Positions 1 to 15,200 of a stretch of 64,000 nucleotides of DNA are shown here, piece after piece (the first letter of the stretch is position 1; each line of letters opens with the position of its first letter). A model generated the notes under the pieces. It was not told where the DNA came from. It searched no databases and saw only the letters and a list, made by a program, of their open reading frames with translations. A program made the translations under genes and the position numbers. The stretch comes from Epiperipatus broadwayi (lineage: Eukaryota > Onychophora > Udeonychophora > Euonychophora > Peripatidae), in contig JAQFVV010000151.1 in assembly GCA_028023455.1 (NCBI GenBank), forward strand, positions 1,729,097-1,793,096, given 5' to 3'.

Positions 1-51
1 TAAAACTAAATATTAATCGTAAATAATCTTTTTACTGTAATATGTTTTCAG

Positions 52-208
52 ATAGGTAGGCACTTTTCGGATAGTCTGCATAATCCTAAACCTTTACGGA
101 CACCAAAGAGTTTACCCCGTGGAGCACGGCCTCAACTAACAGAAGATGGACGAATTTTAGGCACTCCAGACTATTTATCTCCTGAATTATTACTCGGAAA
201 AAAACATG
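52..208 (+). CDS. MASTL: MASTL exon: end of insert and activation segment
   Basis: The acceptor AG is at 50-51 and the donor GT at 209-210. The exon encodes 52 codons plus one base. It starts in the poorly conserved end of the Greatwall insert ([14 protein letters not shown]). It then enters the activation loop ([20 protein letters not shown]). The threonine in GTPDY matches the conserved activation-loop threonine of AGC kinases, and SPE replaces the usual APE. Confidence 0.93.
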
Positions 209-3200
209 GTCAGTTTTTTATGTTTTCTTTAAAAAAAAAAAAAAATTTATTTTATTGAAAATTCGTTTATATTATTTTACTGTTTTGAACAGCTTGATGA
301 AATTCTCCAAACATGACTTTAATGTAGTTAGAATATACCATATTGCTATGTACTGCCACCAAAAGTACTGCAATCTTGGCAAGGGTGAACAGTCAAGCAG
401 AAATAATTATCACAGAAAGAATTTGATTAACTAATAATGGACATTTGTTTGACCAACAAGACAACAATATAAAAGTAATATTAAAATAACCCATTTACAT
501 AGTCATAGAGATCTACAAAATAATAACGAAGCCAATGTAGCCTATAAAAATTTCTGGGTTCACTTTAAACCTTCATTGATGGGATTCACTAAGGTTCGCC
601 ATTGTCCTCATGTACACTCGAACTTCAGCCTTGTAGTTATCCTTAGTTCACAACATGAAACAGCTCTCGAGATGCGAGTGTGTGTATGTATGCTTGCATC
701 TGAATTTCTTCTTAAGTTGTCGTTTTTATCCTATTTCAGATTATTCCCATATAACCCCACTATAACCTTTTAATTACCTTTGCATGGAAATTTTTAGATT
801 CAGATTAACAATCTAATTATTTATAATGCTATTTCTTGAACAGGAACAGTTCTTTTAAATATAATCAGTTTAATTGATCTCTAAATTTTTTGGTCCTTAA
901 TTATTAATTAAACACAAATATTTTCTATTAATGGAAACCCAAGCTTATCTTATCTGAAATATTTTACTTTAATAAAATATATAACTTTTGTTTTTTACTT
1001 TATTTAGTTTACATATATATATTATTTAGTTCACTTGCAATATTTTTTATTTATTTCTAAGCGTAGCACATATTATGCGTCAACATTACACAATTGATTG
1101 TTTTTTAATATATGTTTTGAATGTTGTAACATTACAGAATTGCATAATGTATGTGAATTAAGATATATTAGAATTTTTGTCTACAAATAAGCAATGCCAG
1201 CCAAAATTTATATAAAAAAGTGTTGTGTCTATGAGAGTGTGCGTGAAATAGAAGGCAGAACCTACAGACATTTTTTTGTTTAAATGGCTCTTATTAAATG
1301 TAAATGACTTTTCAAATCGAGAAAGATGTTAATTAAAATAAATAAGAAAGTACAAGAATGAAGGATTATTCCATAGCTCGTAACATTACTGTCATAATCA
1401 CAAAGTAAATGTAATCTAAATAATAGATTTTCAAAATATTACAATATTTTTTGGCAAAAACTTTCACTAACATTTAAATACAAAAAAGGATTCAAATAAA
1501 AGATAAATATGCTACAATTGGATGTTTTTAGCAGCTGTATTAAAAACTAATAACTCTTACCTATCTTTATCATAATTGAAGAAGAAAAATTATTTAATAT
1601 TCAAATTGGAAAAAAAAAATGTGAACCACATTAAAATATCATAAAAGGAACTTTTTTTTTTCTTCATCTGATTAAAGATATATGATAAATTCCTTTTGAA
1701 GAAGATTGTTTTGTTTGGTATTCAACTACATCGCTGATATGAAGATATATAACGAGAGGATTTTCACAAAGGTGTTCAAAAGCAAAGACTCATTGTTTAC
1801 AAAATCTATACTCATTAAATTTATGATTTGGACTAGTGACGATCAATGTGAATGATGGAGAGCTAAGCTAAGAGTTGCTGTGTCATTGTGGAAGACAATG
1901 AAAAGCCTCTTAGAGTATGTTAAAGTTAAAATAAATATTCTAGTAATGTTACAATTTATGTATTCTATATAACAAAGTTTTCTAGAGCAAGCAATAGTCA
2001 ATCAACCTAAAAATGTAGTGGCATATATGGATCATGTCTCCAGAATGTCATGATGTAATAGTGGATATCTTTTTATCCATGTTGACATGATGAAACTTAA
2101 CAGAATAATTGACCTTTAGAATCTCCAGATATAATAATAAAAGGTATATGATCTGTGAAGATTCGACAAAAGCAAGATTTCCTAAAATTGTAGAACTCCA
2201 AAGATAGAAAATGTCCAGAATGAAATTCATGAAACAGTGAAAAGAAGTATGCATACATTTACATTATTTTTTTACATTTATAACTACAATTTCTGGAACT
2301 TTAGGTGATATCAGTTCACATATTTAAATATAAAGTCATTTTATATTTTAAATATTAATTTCTCTCTTTCTTCCCTCAAGGTTTCTCTCATATTGATTTC
2401 AATAATCTTTAATAGTTTTTCCCACAACTAAGTACTTTATTTATATTCTTAAAGGCTTTATTAATATAGATTGTCAAATAAGAAGGAACCTTTATTATGT
2501 TTAGACTGCAGTATGATTGGGAGTAATATTTTTGGTCACTTAAGAATAATATACAACTCTAAAAATAAATATAAAAGTAGTTATTAAACATATTTATAAT
2601 ATAATATACAAACAGCATTTAGTTGCGAAGATTTAAATTCCATTATTATTGGTGAAGTATGAAAGTCTTATTGGGATTGATGCTGTGACCTTCTTTTAAG
2701 ATGCACACACTTCCAGCCTATGGGTGTCTTGCAGATACAGTTACAATTGTAACTAGTAGCTTCCTGCTCCACATTTGAGTGTGCTTCACTGTGTTCTGCA
2801 ACATTGTGGCCAATGTATGTACTCCCATTCAACGTCTGACAGTTGTCTGATCTTGTCTGCCTTCTACAAATTTTTGTCTCCCTTTATAGGGAAATCTTGA
2901 CCAATAAATGGATTCATTGACCTACCTTTCCAATTGGCCTATTCATGTCTTTGGGTATTTATTTTCTTTTATTGTTATTTTATAGTCATTCTTATTATAA
3001 GTTGAATTTGTTTCTGACAAGACTTTAGAAGGTCAAGTCTATTATTTGAGGGTAAGCTTCTGCTAAGTTAGGATGAGTTCACAACAGTGCCATTAGATTT
3101 TATGTATTTGTCAAGATACATCAAATGCTGATACCCATGAATTGTGAAAGTTTATTATAAAATTTAATAATTTCATTAATAGAAGATAGAAATGTATTTA

Positions 3201-6200
3201 AGAACCCAATGTCGAGGTTGATATATGCCAATTGCATTATATTTGTTAGTATAGGTATATATGGAAGTCAGTCAATATATGATAGGATGTAATGCTGATT
3301 TGTATGTACATTTTTTTCTAATTACTAAAACTTGCCGTAGATGGCATAGAGGTGATGAAAAAAGTATTCTGCTGAAATAGCAAACTGGAATAGAGTCATG
3401 TGATATTTTATTGATTTTATATTAATTGTGGTCATAAGTTAGAGGTGCCTATAGTTGATAAAAAAAACTAAGAATACTTTAATATATACTTAATGAACTG
3501 ATTTCAGATCTATATGATTATACAGGCAAGCTTAGAGTGAAAAAAGTTATATATTTGTCAAATTGGTCTGTTAGCTTAATAGTAAAACAGGGATAAATGA
3601 TGGCTGCTAGAAGAAAGATGCATTACATACTAAAAGTATAGTCTGTGATATTGGATAGGTTAGCACTGGATAGGTATTAGTAAGTACTATCATCTGGCAA
3701 CTATTAATTACCAAAACTTCCAGTAGGAGAATGAGGTGGCGAAAAAGTATGCTGCTGAAACAATCAAAGGGGAATTTACGAGTTTGTTATGTACCTAAGA
3801 CCAAAGAATCCATCAATCAGCAATCTTCTAGGTTTTTGTCAGCTTATATAGTTTTTATATGTGGATTACTAACATCTTTAGATTTTTTTTTTTTTTTTGT
3901 TAACTATTATTATTTATTTTATTTCCAATTTTTACCATCAAGTGAATACAAAGCCAGCAAAATAACACTAAAGATAGTCGCAAAAGAGTGTTTTAAAACA
4001 GAAGTACAATAGTGTCATCATAGTACTTCATGAAACACCAGTTATTAGAATTGTAAAGTATTTAATTAATAAGCATTATCATCAGCATACTTGTAAAATT
4101 TATTACTACTAATTAGCAGATCAGAGTTTTTGAATACAAAATGAAATCATACAGATCTAATCTTGAATTCCAGTGTGCTAACATGGAAAAGATTCAGATA
4201 TCCAGTTTACTATGCAAGATTATATTTGATATCTCATTTATTATAAAACCTTGTTGATTCTTATGTTCTTTGTTATTTTAAATTTTTCTAAAGTTCTTTG
4301 AAGGCCTCAAGATTATTATTTTTTTATCATGAAGAATCAGAATTTATAATATATTTTTTTTATCTTTGCTTTTTTTTTTTTAGGACCAGCTGTTGACTGG
4401 TGGGCTCTGGGCATTTGCTTATTTGAATTTTTAACTGGCATTCCTCCATTTACTGATGAAACACCAGAACTGGTATTCCAGAATATTCTGAAACGAGGTA
4501 TATTGGTTATTTGTCTTTTACTTCAAATTTGCAAACGTTTGTTCATCTGTGTAACAAAGTAGAAAAATCAATATTATCTTTTACTTATATTTAAGATTAT
4601 ATAATTTTATTCGCTCGCAGAACAGTTAATAATAATTGACAAGTTGAATTCCTATAGAATCATTTTAATAAACGTATAAATAATGCCCTATTTTTTATTA
4701 CTTTATTAAAATGTCTATAGGAAATCTGACTTGTGAATCATTATTATAGTATATTAATTGAAACAATTGTTTTGTGAATAACATTATATGTTTTCAGCAA
4801 TACATATTTAATAGCATAGTTTAGTCACATATTTACTAAAATTTATTTAAGATTATATATCTTTAAATCATATTTATTTTAACTTAATGATTTATCTCAT
4901 ACTTGGGACAAAATGTAAATCATTTTAGATCTCCATTGGCCTAAAGGGGAAGAAGCCTTTTCAAAGTTCGCTCAAAATGCTATTGATTATCTTTTGACTT
5001 TTGATCCTGATAAACGCCCAACTGCAAAAGGTATGCTTGTTATATACATATATAAGATTTTTTTTTTTTTATAAGTTATGAAGGATTATTGCTAAAATTA
5101 ATAATATAATTCAAAATAGGAAATGTGGAAATAAATTCTTAATAAAGCAAACACAATAATGTACAAATTATTTTTATTTTTAATATAAAAAAAAAGTTAT
5201 AACTTTATGATTACAAAAATCCAAATAGAAACCCCTTTGCAAACATCTCTACATGAATAATAAGAATACGTACATGAAAATAATGCTTAAATAAAAATAT
5301 TACTTTTTTAAAATCAATTTGGCTAGCGTGGATCGATTAATCTAAGGAAGGTCACAAAAGTGTTCATGAAGATAATATCAAACAGGTAAAACTCTCCATA
5401 CAGTAGTGCCACTCAGTGCAAGCCAGGAGAGTTTTGCCTTTTTAATAACAGTTATGAGCAAGTATAAGAAATCGTGATCATGTGAACTTCCAATATCAAC
5501 ATCGATTAAACTAACTTTAAAATCCATAAGCAAAATATTACTAGATAAATTTAGTTTGCAAAACCAATAAATAGTTAATAATCAGGTCTATGAAATGAAT
5601 ATGGAATTCTAATTATCAATTAGATGATAAATGAATTAGGATGTAGACGACTAAATGGCTAATGAAAACAAGAGATAATTAAATAGTGAAAAATGAACGA
5701 CCTTAAGAGTGAGGAGAAGAGAAAGAAAATGTGTTATGGTGATGAATGATTAAGATGATAGAATAGGAGCTAATAAAGGGTGAATAAATTATAATAATGA
5801 GTTAAGATGAAATGAGGATAAAAGAAAGAAAGATCCAGACAAAATATGAGAACAATGTTGATGATGAAGAATGAGATCCTGAACTATAAAACTAATACTG
5901 TGTTAAGTTGCAGTAAGATAAAAATAAAACAAACTATGAATTCTAAGCTTGACTAAACCAGGATATTTAATCACGAAGTTAAAATAAACAATAAGTTTAT
6001 TTAAAAAAAAAAAACTAGAGAAGAAATTTACATCTTAGAATTATACAAACCCAATTAAACATGAGAGATCAAGGCAAAGCATAATAAATGACTTCAGACA
6101 TGAAAGTTACCATAAATTCAAAATTGCAACTGCTAACTAGTAATTTACTTTTTCAAGGTTCAAATAACTTAAATATTACTATTTTAAAAGATATACTTGG

Positions 6201-9200
6201 GTCAGTGAGAGGGATTTTGCCACTACCCAAATATAACAAACAAAGACAGCTCATAAAACAAAATAGAATTAATAAAGAATATTTGGCAATCACAATACTA
6301 ACAATAATATGAACTTTACGAAGTACAAATCAATTCTTAATAAAGCAAACACAATAATTTACAAACAACTTTTATTAATAACTATGGGCAATATGATCAA
6401 GATCAGTGAATGATGTATCTAATGATTCAGGTAAACAGGCTATTTCAAAAGCTAAATATTTCATCTTTAAAATATTATTTAAAATAACACATGTACTTCA
6501 GGTCAATAGTATTTCGATCAATAAGTGATGAAGCTTTAGATACTTTAAATGTAAGAACTTAACAAAATTTATTTTGATAAGCTAAAACATAATAAAATGT
6601 ATTATATTAACTGATAATCATTTAAAGACAATAAGATAATGTGTTGATAGCAATAACAATAACAGTATGGATGATGATTTGCAATAAAGCCACAGACAAC
6701 TAAATATATTTTCAAACAAAGGATTTATTTATACTCTTTACAAATTTTATGAGTACACAAGGAACAATAAAGAAAACATATATAATCCTGCACAAATATG
6801 ACAGGAATTTATATATAACCTGATTTAACAACATCATTTTATGATTATGGGAAGATCTCTTAGGATCTATTTACTACTTTAATATAATATAAGAGATATG
6901 TCCGCTGGTATAATACCTGCTGATGGACGATCTATGCAGGGAGCTAACCTTACCCTGCCTATATAGGTACATAATATTTATAACCAAATAAGACCAACGC
7001 TGGTAGATTTAGTAAATACAAATTTAATTACAATACATGTGCAAAAAGAAGTATTAATTATACATTAAATATAACTACACAAACACATTAATATGATTAT
7101 GCTTTTACGACATAAAGCCCGAAGGCATACAAAAACAATAATAAAGATCTGTATGACCTTTACAGTCCTTATGCTGATGCTTGGACTTTCGGCTGCCAGC
7201 GGTTCGCTCTGAAGATACCATGCTAAATGCAGCAATGTTCAGCACCTTTCAAAAGTCCATCTGCAGTGGTAGAGCTTCAAGTTGCAAGTCTCACAAATTT
7301 TTTTAACTGCCCTCATTTCCCATTGTCCTGATTCCCTGGATTTGATTGGTCTATTGTCCATCCTGGTCAGATCCAATCACTCCCAGTTCACGTGCAGTAG
7401 AAGATTTAGACTTAAGTTTTAGTTTGATTAATTATCCTTGCAGCCCGAATACTTTTTAATTACACACTTTGTTGTCTGCAAAGTTCCTTCGTCACCTAAA
7501 CTTGTCATCTGAAGGTATTTGCTTTCTTACTGTTTTAAAATAACCCAAATATTAAAGTTTATTTTTCCATTTATTTAATATCTAATTAATGAAGTATTTT
7601 TTATCCTTTACATATATATAACTTACGTATGTATGTATGATAAATTATACACATACATTTAAATATTATATTCACATTTACGACATTTATTATTATAACT
7701 TTGCGTGTATGTGTATTTTAATTATACGTAACAATACTTCCCTCCCAAGTTTGAAGATTATTTATTAGTCCTCGAACTTAGAATATAATCATTTAAATAT
7801 TTGGGGGAGTCTTTCTTTTCCTTTTTAGTCATTGCTATGAATTATTTCTCATTTGTAGTGGTGGCTTCTTTATAGACAAAGTATTTAATTGAAGATCAGT
7901 TTCTTGGGTGGCACAAATTTCTGGTTTGGTATCATTATTTAGCGTCTTGTTGGTTTCTGTTGTATCTAGATTTGAAATCCAGTCGTCACTTACGTTTCTC
8001 CATAGGTGGTTCACATGTTTTTTTATTATCTTCCCATCGTCTGTGCAAACTGTCACGACTTGTTTTGACAGATGGTGAATGACTTCTGATAGCCATTGTT
8101 CTTAGTTTCTCCTTTACCCTCTTTGACTGGAATTTGTACAAACAACTGTTATTTGTCACGTTGTTTTGTTGGCACTATTTTTGCACGTTTCGTTCACAGT
8201 TTTCTGTCTAAATATATTTCCGCTGGTGATTTTCCCTATTTGGCCACCATGGTAGAATGCTGGTGGAGAAGAGCAGTCAATATAGATTCGTGAATTTTCA
8301 TAACTGCTTGAGGCTTTGCACTGCTCTCTCAGCCAGTTCATTTGATTGGGGGTGGTATGGGAGGGTGACTACATGTTTTATTCCCCATTCTTGCATTGCC
8401 TCTGCAAACTTTTCCGATATGAAACCTGTTCCATTATCTGAGACTAATGTTTCTGGGAACCCATAATGAGCAAAAATCTCATAAAGAGTGCCAACTGTTA
8501 CCTCTATGTTAGTATTTTTCACTATTTTATACTTAGCCCATCCTGAAGAAGAGTCGGCTACAACTAGAAATAAATGGTCTTCAAGTGGACTGCAGTGGTC
8601 TATATGGATTCATTGCCAAGGGTTGTCTGCCTTTAGCCATGTTTCCAGAATTGACAGGGGTGCCTTAGTGCACTGCTGGTGGTTCTCACATTTCTTTATA
8701 TGTCTCTCTATGTCACCATTGATGTTTGGCCACCGTATAACACTATGGGCTAGGGCTTTTGCCTTCTCAATGCCCGGACATTCTTCATGCAGCAAGTTTA
8801 GTATTTGTTGTCTCCCTACCACAGGTATCAGCACTTGGTCACCCCTCAAAATGCATCCTTTACATACCTATAGCTGTTCGCAGGCATTCCATAATTGTCT
8901 GTGGAGAAAGCTTGGTCATTTGTTCGGCCATCCTTCTCTGATTTTATTTATTATCCACTGATAGCCGTCATCTTCTTCTGTCCATGGAGCTACAATTTTG
9001 CTATTTATGTTTTGTTTCTGAAGTACATCTATATAATTTATTTCTCTTTCTAATATTGGTACTTCATAAAGATCAGTCATGCGTGATAATGCATCTGCGT
9101 GCCCAATTTGTTTTCCTTTTTTGTATTCCAAACTGTAATCATAGCCCACGAGAATGTTAAGCCAATGTAACACTCACGGGCTTAAGTGATCAGGAGCATG

Positions 9201-12200
9201 CTTATTTCTGAATATTCCAGCAGGGGTTTGTGGTCAGTTATAATAGTAAATTTTCTCCCCTACAGATATTGGTGGAATTTTTTTACTCCAAACAAAATTG
9301 CGAGGGCTTCCTTGTCCAACTGGCTATAGTTTTTTTCTGCCTTGGATAATGTGCGTAAAGCATATGTTATGGGTCGTTCTTTTGACTGGGCTGGGTAATG
9401 TAGTACTGCCCCGACCCCAAATTTAGATGCATCGGTGGTTCAACATAACTTTCGGATCACTGTTATAATGTACTAATAATTTCTCTGAAGTTAGCAGCAC
9501 TTTAGTGTGAATAAATGCAGTTTGTTCGTGCTCATCCCATTTCCATTTCTGGTTTTTCCTCAGCAGATTGTATAAAGGAGTGGCCACATGGGCTTTTCCT
9601 TTTAAAAAGGTTTCAAAAAAATTCACCAAACCCAGGAAATCTTATAGTTGCTTCATGTTTGTGGATCTTGGTGCTTCTGCTACTGATTTAGCCTTTTCGG
9701 GGGAGGGGGGGTGCCACTTCTCGATGTAATGTGGCCCAGGAATTTATAATTTCCTTAGTTTTCCAAATGCATTTTTGAGTATTCAGCATTGCACCAAATT
9801 CATTTAGCTGTTCACATATCTTAACTATTCGGCGTCTAAGTTCTTTGTCTGTGGTTGCTGTTATGAGGATGTCATCAAAATATGGTATGACGCCATCCAA
9901 TTTGTTTAGGAGGGTTTTTATTTTTGACTGAAATATGCTAGGGCTCAACGTTATTCCAAATGGTAGTCTTTTACATTTGTATAGCCCAACATGCATAGTA
10001 ATTGTCAGTATCCTTGATGCTTCCTCGGTAACTGGTATCTGATGGAATGCAGGGTTAAGGTCTAACTTCACAAAGAAATTAGATTTTTGCAATGAAGTGG
10101 TCACTTCTCTAGGGTTTGGTACAGATATGTGCTTTTGTTTAATGCTTTATTTACTGTTACCTTGTAATCCCAACACAAACGTATCTGACCGTTAGGTTTC
10201 GTTATGATGACTACTGGGGTGGCCCAATCTGACTTTTTAGTGGATTCCAACACTCCTTTCTTGACAAAGTCGTTGATTTCCTTTTCTACTTTTACCTTCT
10301 GGGCAAATGATATATTTCTAAGTTTGCAAATTATTGGTAGCGCTAATGTGCTCATTTGTAACAATATCGGTACAGTTTTAATAATTCCTGCCTCCCTGTT
10401 AAATAAATTTTGAAATTTATTTTACATTTCTTTTTCCAACTTGACCTTTTATATGAATGTTAATCTAATCCCTAAATTGTTAAACTACTCACAGACAATT
10501 AATGGGATTATTGGAGTGTCTACTATGTATTGCGATAAAATGACAATTTTATTCTCGGCTCTGTTTACTGGAGCTTTAACCATACCCTTTATTTTAATAG
10601 GGTTGTGATTCATGTCAGTTTTTACTATTGTGGGTTTTTGCTTACCCTTTGCTGTAGCAGTCTGCCAATCGTGTAGTGAAATCAGGATTATACCGCTCCC
10701 ACTGTCCGCTTCCATGTCTGTAGGGTGATCGTATATTTTAACTTTTATAATTATTTTATCATTACGATTGGTCGCTGTATTATTGATCATTGTAAATTGT
10801 TTTCTATAGGGTGATCGTATATTTTAACTTTTATAATTATTTTATCATTATGATTTGTCGCTGTATTATTGATCATTGTAAATTGTTTTTCTTTTCCCTG
10901 CATTTTACGGTTAAGACTGTTTCTTGTGTGTAGGGTTTCATTTTTTTCTTTCCAACATATGTTTTATCTATGCTCCTTATTATTACATAATTTACATTGT
11001 TCGCGTGTAAAATAGCAATTAGTGACTTTAGGTCCTTTTTTCCCACAACAAAAACAGATAAAAGAGTACTATTATTGCCATCTCCCTTGCTATTGCCGTT
11101 ACTTTCAGTATTTTCTGTGGATTTCTGTTCCCCTGTTTTAAAAGTTTTGTAAACTTCAGTCTGCTTATTTCCCCCATTATTGAATTTTGCGTATTTTTTT
11201 TTAACTATTCCAAAATGAGTTCGTAGGCTTTACTACATTTGATTGCCTTTGTGTATAATCAAGATTCGTTACTGACAGTAGCTGTTGACATAAGATGCCC
11301 TTGTTTATGCCTGTCAAGAACTGTTCAAGGAGAGCCTTGTTTAGGTAAGTATCATACATGCAGTTTTTAGCTAATCCTTGCAGTGCACGATGACCGAACT
11401 GTAGTCTAGCAACATGACGGAAGGAGTGGAATTAAAATAATTACCCAATTGCTCTTTGAAGTCATTGTACAAGCACTGCTCAGGGGTTAAAGGGACTACT
11501 AACCGATTTGCAATTTATATAACCGCTTTACCCGCGAAACATAATATGGTGGCTATTTTTTACTTATCGTCGTTGACTTTATTAATGAATAGGTATTTTT
11601 TTATATGTTCAACATACAATGGCCAATTTCTCATCTCGTTTACATCGAATTCGCCAATGGCCATGTGCAATTTATCCATTATACCAGAGCACTGTACTTA
11701 ATAAATTTCTGCTTTGAGCTAATGGTGAATAACAGCAATTTTAATGTTTGCTACTGTGTAGCTTTAACTAGGTTTGTACTCTTGACTGTGCCAAATGATA
11801 TGTCCGCCAGTTATAATACCCGCTGACGGACAATCTATGCAGGTAGAAAACCTTACCCAGCCTATAGGTACACAATATTTATAACCAAATAAGACCAACA
11901 TCGGTAGAGTTAGTAACTGCAAATTTAATTACAACACGTGCAAAAAGAAGTATTATTTATACATTAAATACAATTACACAAACCTATTAATATAATTACA
12001 CGTTTATGCCATAAAGCCCGAAGGCATACAAAAACAATAATAAAGATCATTATGACCTGCTTTACAGTCCCTATGCCGACGCTTGAACATTCGGATGCCA
12101 GCTGTCCGTTCTGAAGATACCGTGCTAAATATAGCGATGTTCAATCCCTTTCAAAGGTCCATCTGTAGTGGTAGAGCTTCAAGTTGCAAGTGTCACAAAT

Positions 12201-15200
12201 TCTTTACACTGCCCTCATTTCCCATTGTTCTGATTGCCTGGATTTGATTGGTCACATATTGTCCATCCTGGTCAGATCAATCACTCCCAGTTCACGTGCA
12301 GTAAAAGATTTAGACTTAAGTCTTAGTTTAATTAATTATCTTTGCAGCCTGAATACTTTTTAATTACACACCTTGTCTATCTGCAAAGTTCCTTCGTCAA
12401 CTAAACTTCTCATCTGAAGTGATTTGCTTTCTTACTTGTTTTAAAATAACACAATTATTAAAGTTTGCTTTTCCGTTTATTTAATATCTAATTAACGAAG
12501 TATTTTTTATCCTTCGTGTATATATAATTTACGTATGTATGTGTGATAAATTATATACGTAGATATGTTTAAATATTAAATTCACCTTTACAACATTTAT
12601 TATTATTACTTTGCATGTATTTGTATTTTAATTATACACATACATAACAATAAGCATTTTAAAAGCAACTTGGACTTTTTTGAGACTAAATAAATTATTA
12701 GCATTTTAAAATAATTTGGATATAAATGATAGATGATATAACTTAATGATATAGATGGGATCATTTCGAATGGATATATGAGAAATAATCTATTATTAAA
12801 ACAGGCAAAGCACTCGATACAGTAGTAGTGCCACTCAGTGCAAGCCAGAGTAATCAATGGATGCCAGACTTGTGCATAAAATCCCTATCTAGTGCCTACA
12901 AGTTGGAAACTAGTCTTGAGATATTGGATGAGTAGGCACTAGATAAGGATTTTATGCACAAGCCTTCTGAAATTCATTGAATAATCTGGCTTGCACTGAG
13001 TGGCACTATTGTATGGAGAGTCTTGCCTGTTTTAATAATAGTTATGAGCAAGCATAAGAAATGGTGATGATGTAATGTGGTTTAACAATCTACTATAAAA
13101 ATAACTTTTAACTGATATTATCGTATATCATCGTTTTGCTTAGTGCTAAGTACAATCTACATCTGTAAATACATACTTCAAAAACAATTCTACTGTTATC
13201 CATACCAAACCATTAAACTTAGGAATATGATGCATAATAAAACATATATATTCAAAGATATAGTAGTGTTGAGCTAAGGCAAAGAACAAACTAATCAACC
13301 TAGACCATGGCTATCTTGTGACCGCATATGGTCTGAAATCCTGGTGTCACTTCTGGAACACCTTTAGGAATATGAGAAAAAGAAAAGGGGTGGTCAGTCC
13401 CTTATTTAATAACTAACCTCAATATACTACAAAATATGGTCTTAATTTACTCAAAGTTTAATAATCATAATTCACCCACGATTGTCATCTTATATCATCA
13501 CTCCGGGAAAGAGAATGAGTTCGCCTGAGTGTTTTGACAACCATAGGCACCTATATCCTGTGACCAATATAGGTATAAAACTAAATAAATATCAATTTGG
13601 GCTGATAGCTTTATAGTTTAACAGAGAAGTAAATGATGGTTGCTAGAAGGGAAAGTACATTAGTTCCTCAAGGTACGGGTGCACTGTTACATTAGTTCCT
13701 TAAGATACGAGTACACTATTCCAAGATCCAAAGTTTCTGACTGATGAAAGCCTGAAATTAGTCTGCAGATATTGGATAGGACAGCACTGAATATGGATTT
13801 ATTAAGCACTATTGTCTGTCAATCATTAGTTGCTAAAACTTACATTAGGGGGCATAGTAATGGTGAAAGAAAAAGAATATCCTGCTGAAACAATACTGTA
13901 TAAGCTAGAGTCATGTGAAATTTTACATTTTTTGTATGATAATTTTTTTGCGTTATGTGATATAATATATTCTCACATTCATATTTGCAGTGTGGTATTT
14001 GTATAGAGAGAATGAAATAGTTTATATATGAAATCAATTTTTAAGAAATCAGTAAATCATTGCATAATCTTTAATGAGAGAAAAATAATCTAAGTAGCTT
14101 TTTAATTAATGATAATCTGTAAAGTTGTTTTTTAAAAAACCAGCTTCATAATAAATAAACCGGTTTTAAATATTATTATATATATAATAACAATGTTATA
14201 GACTAATAGATGAGGGAGGATTATATTAAATAAATCTAGAAAAAGAATACTTTAAACATGTATATAAAATGGGTATTTAGCTTTTGTGATAAAGATAAAA
14301 TACACTTACTTGTAATTTTGAGTGTTTTTAAAATAACAGACATTAGATTAATAGCATTTGCTAAACAGCAGATAGTTTTTTCAATAGAGTTTTTTAAATA
14401 ACTTTCTATCTTGTGATTGAATCTAAAAGACAAATCTGTTATTACTTTGTGGGCTAAACTCAAGTGCTGGTGGGAGATTAACCTTAGGAGCAATTAAGTC
14501 TTGAATCTGATTTTAATTAGAGCATTTCTCTTGAAGTTTAGGCATGAGTTTATAAGCCCTAAGAAATCAGTTCAGAGAGAAAAGAAATCAGCAAATACAA
14601 GTTTACCAAAGATTATCAGGAAATTTATTATTGATATAAGCTTTCAAGATGTATCCTAAAGATGGTGACATGAGATTAACCATAATAATTCTATTTTTCA
14701 ATTGTGTAATACCTTACTTTTTGTCAAGATCCATAGCTAATCAGTATCTTATATGTTTAATTCAGTGAAGTTATATTGCTTTAATTAAATTTCAATTTGT
14801 ACAAGATCATTTCAAGGAACTAAGTGTTGCATTGGAATTTTCCCTATGGATAGTAGAATTTATGTCTATCAAACATTCATATAATGAAGTACACCTGTCA
14901 AAATTATTTTGTGCAGCTAAGAATATCCATAATTTTATGTTCTTAATGGAGAATGGAATTCTTTGTATTAAAAAATCTTAGCACTCCCCAAAACTTAAAG
15001 CTATAAATAATCATGCTGAACAATTATTAACAGGGATTTGCAGGAATTCAGTGAGCATAGAGCTTATCCCATAGTAACCGTCTTTGGAGGTTAATAAATA
15101 AAACATACAAGTCACCTAAGATTTGTATTATTACTTTCGTAGACCTTCGCATTATATACTTTTGTGAGCCAAGAATATATATATTTATTTATTTTTATGT

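Larger units (their letters stand above)
6899..12649 (-). mobile_element. Ty3/Gypsy LTR retrotransposon, degraded, K02A2.6-like
   Basis: Two ~840-bp direct repeats (6899-7733 and 11801-12649) flank a minus-strand coding region in the order gag zinc knuckle, protease, reverse transcriptase, RNase H, integrase. The LTRs start TGTTA and end GGACA on the minus strand. A purine tract lies next to the 3' LTR at about 7737-7746. A possible primer-binding site starting TGGCACAGTC lies a few bases inside the 5' LTR. Frameshifts and in-frame stops split every domain, so the copy cannot make an intact polyprotein. No clear target duplication is seen beyond a possible ATA. The element lies in MASTL intron 3, antisense to the gene. 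Confidence 0.9.

Noticed and set aside
6894-12655. A target-site duplication for the Gypsy element
   Set aside because: At most ATA matches on both sides, not enough in AT-rich DNA.
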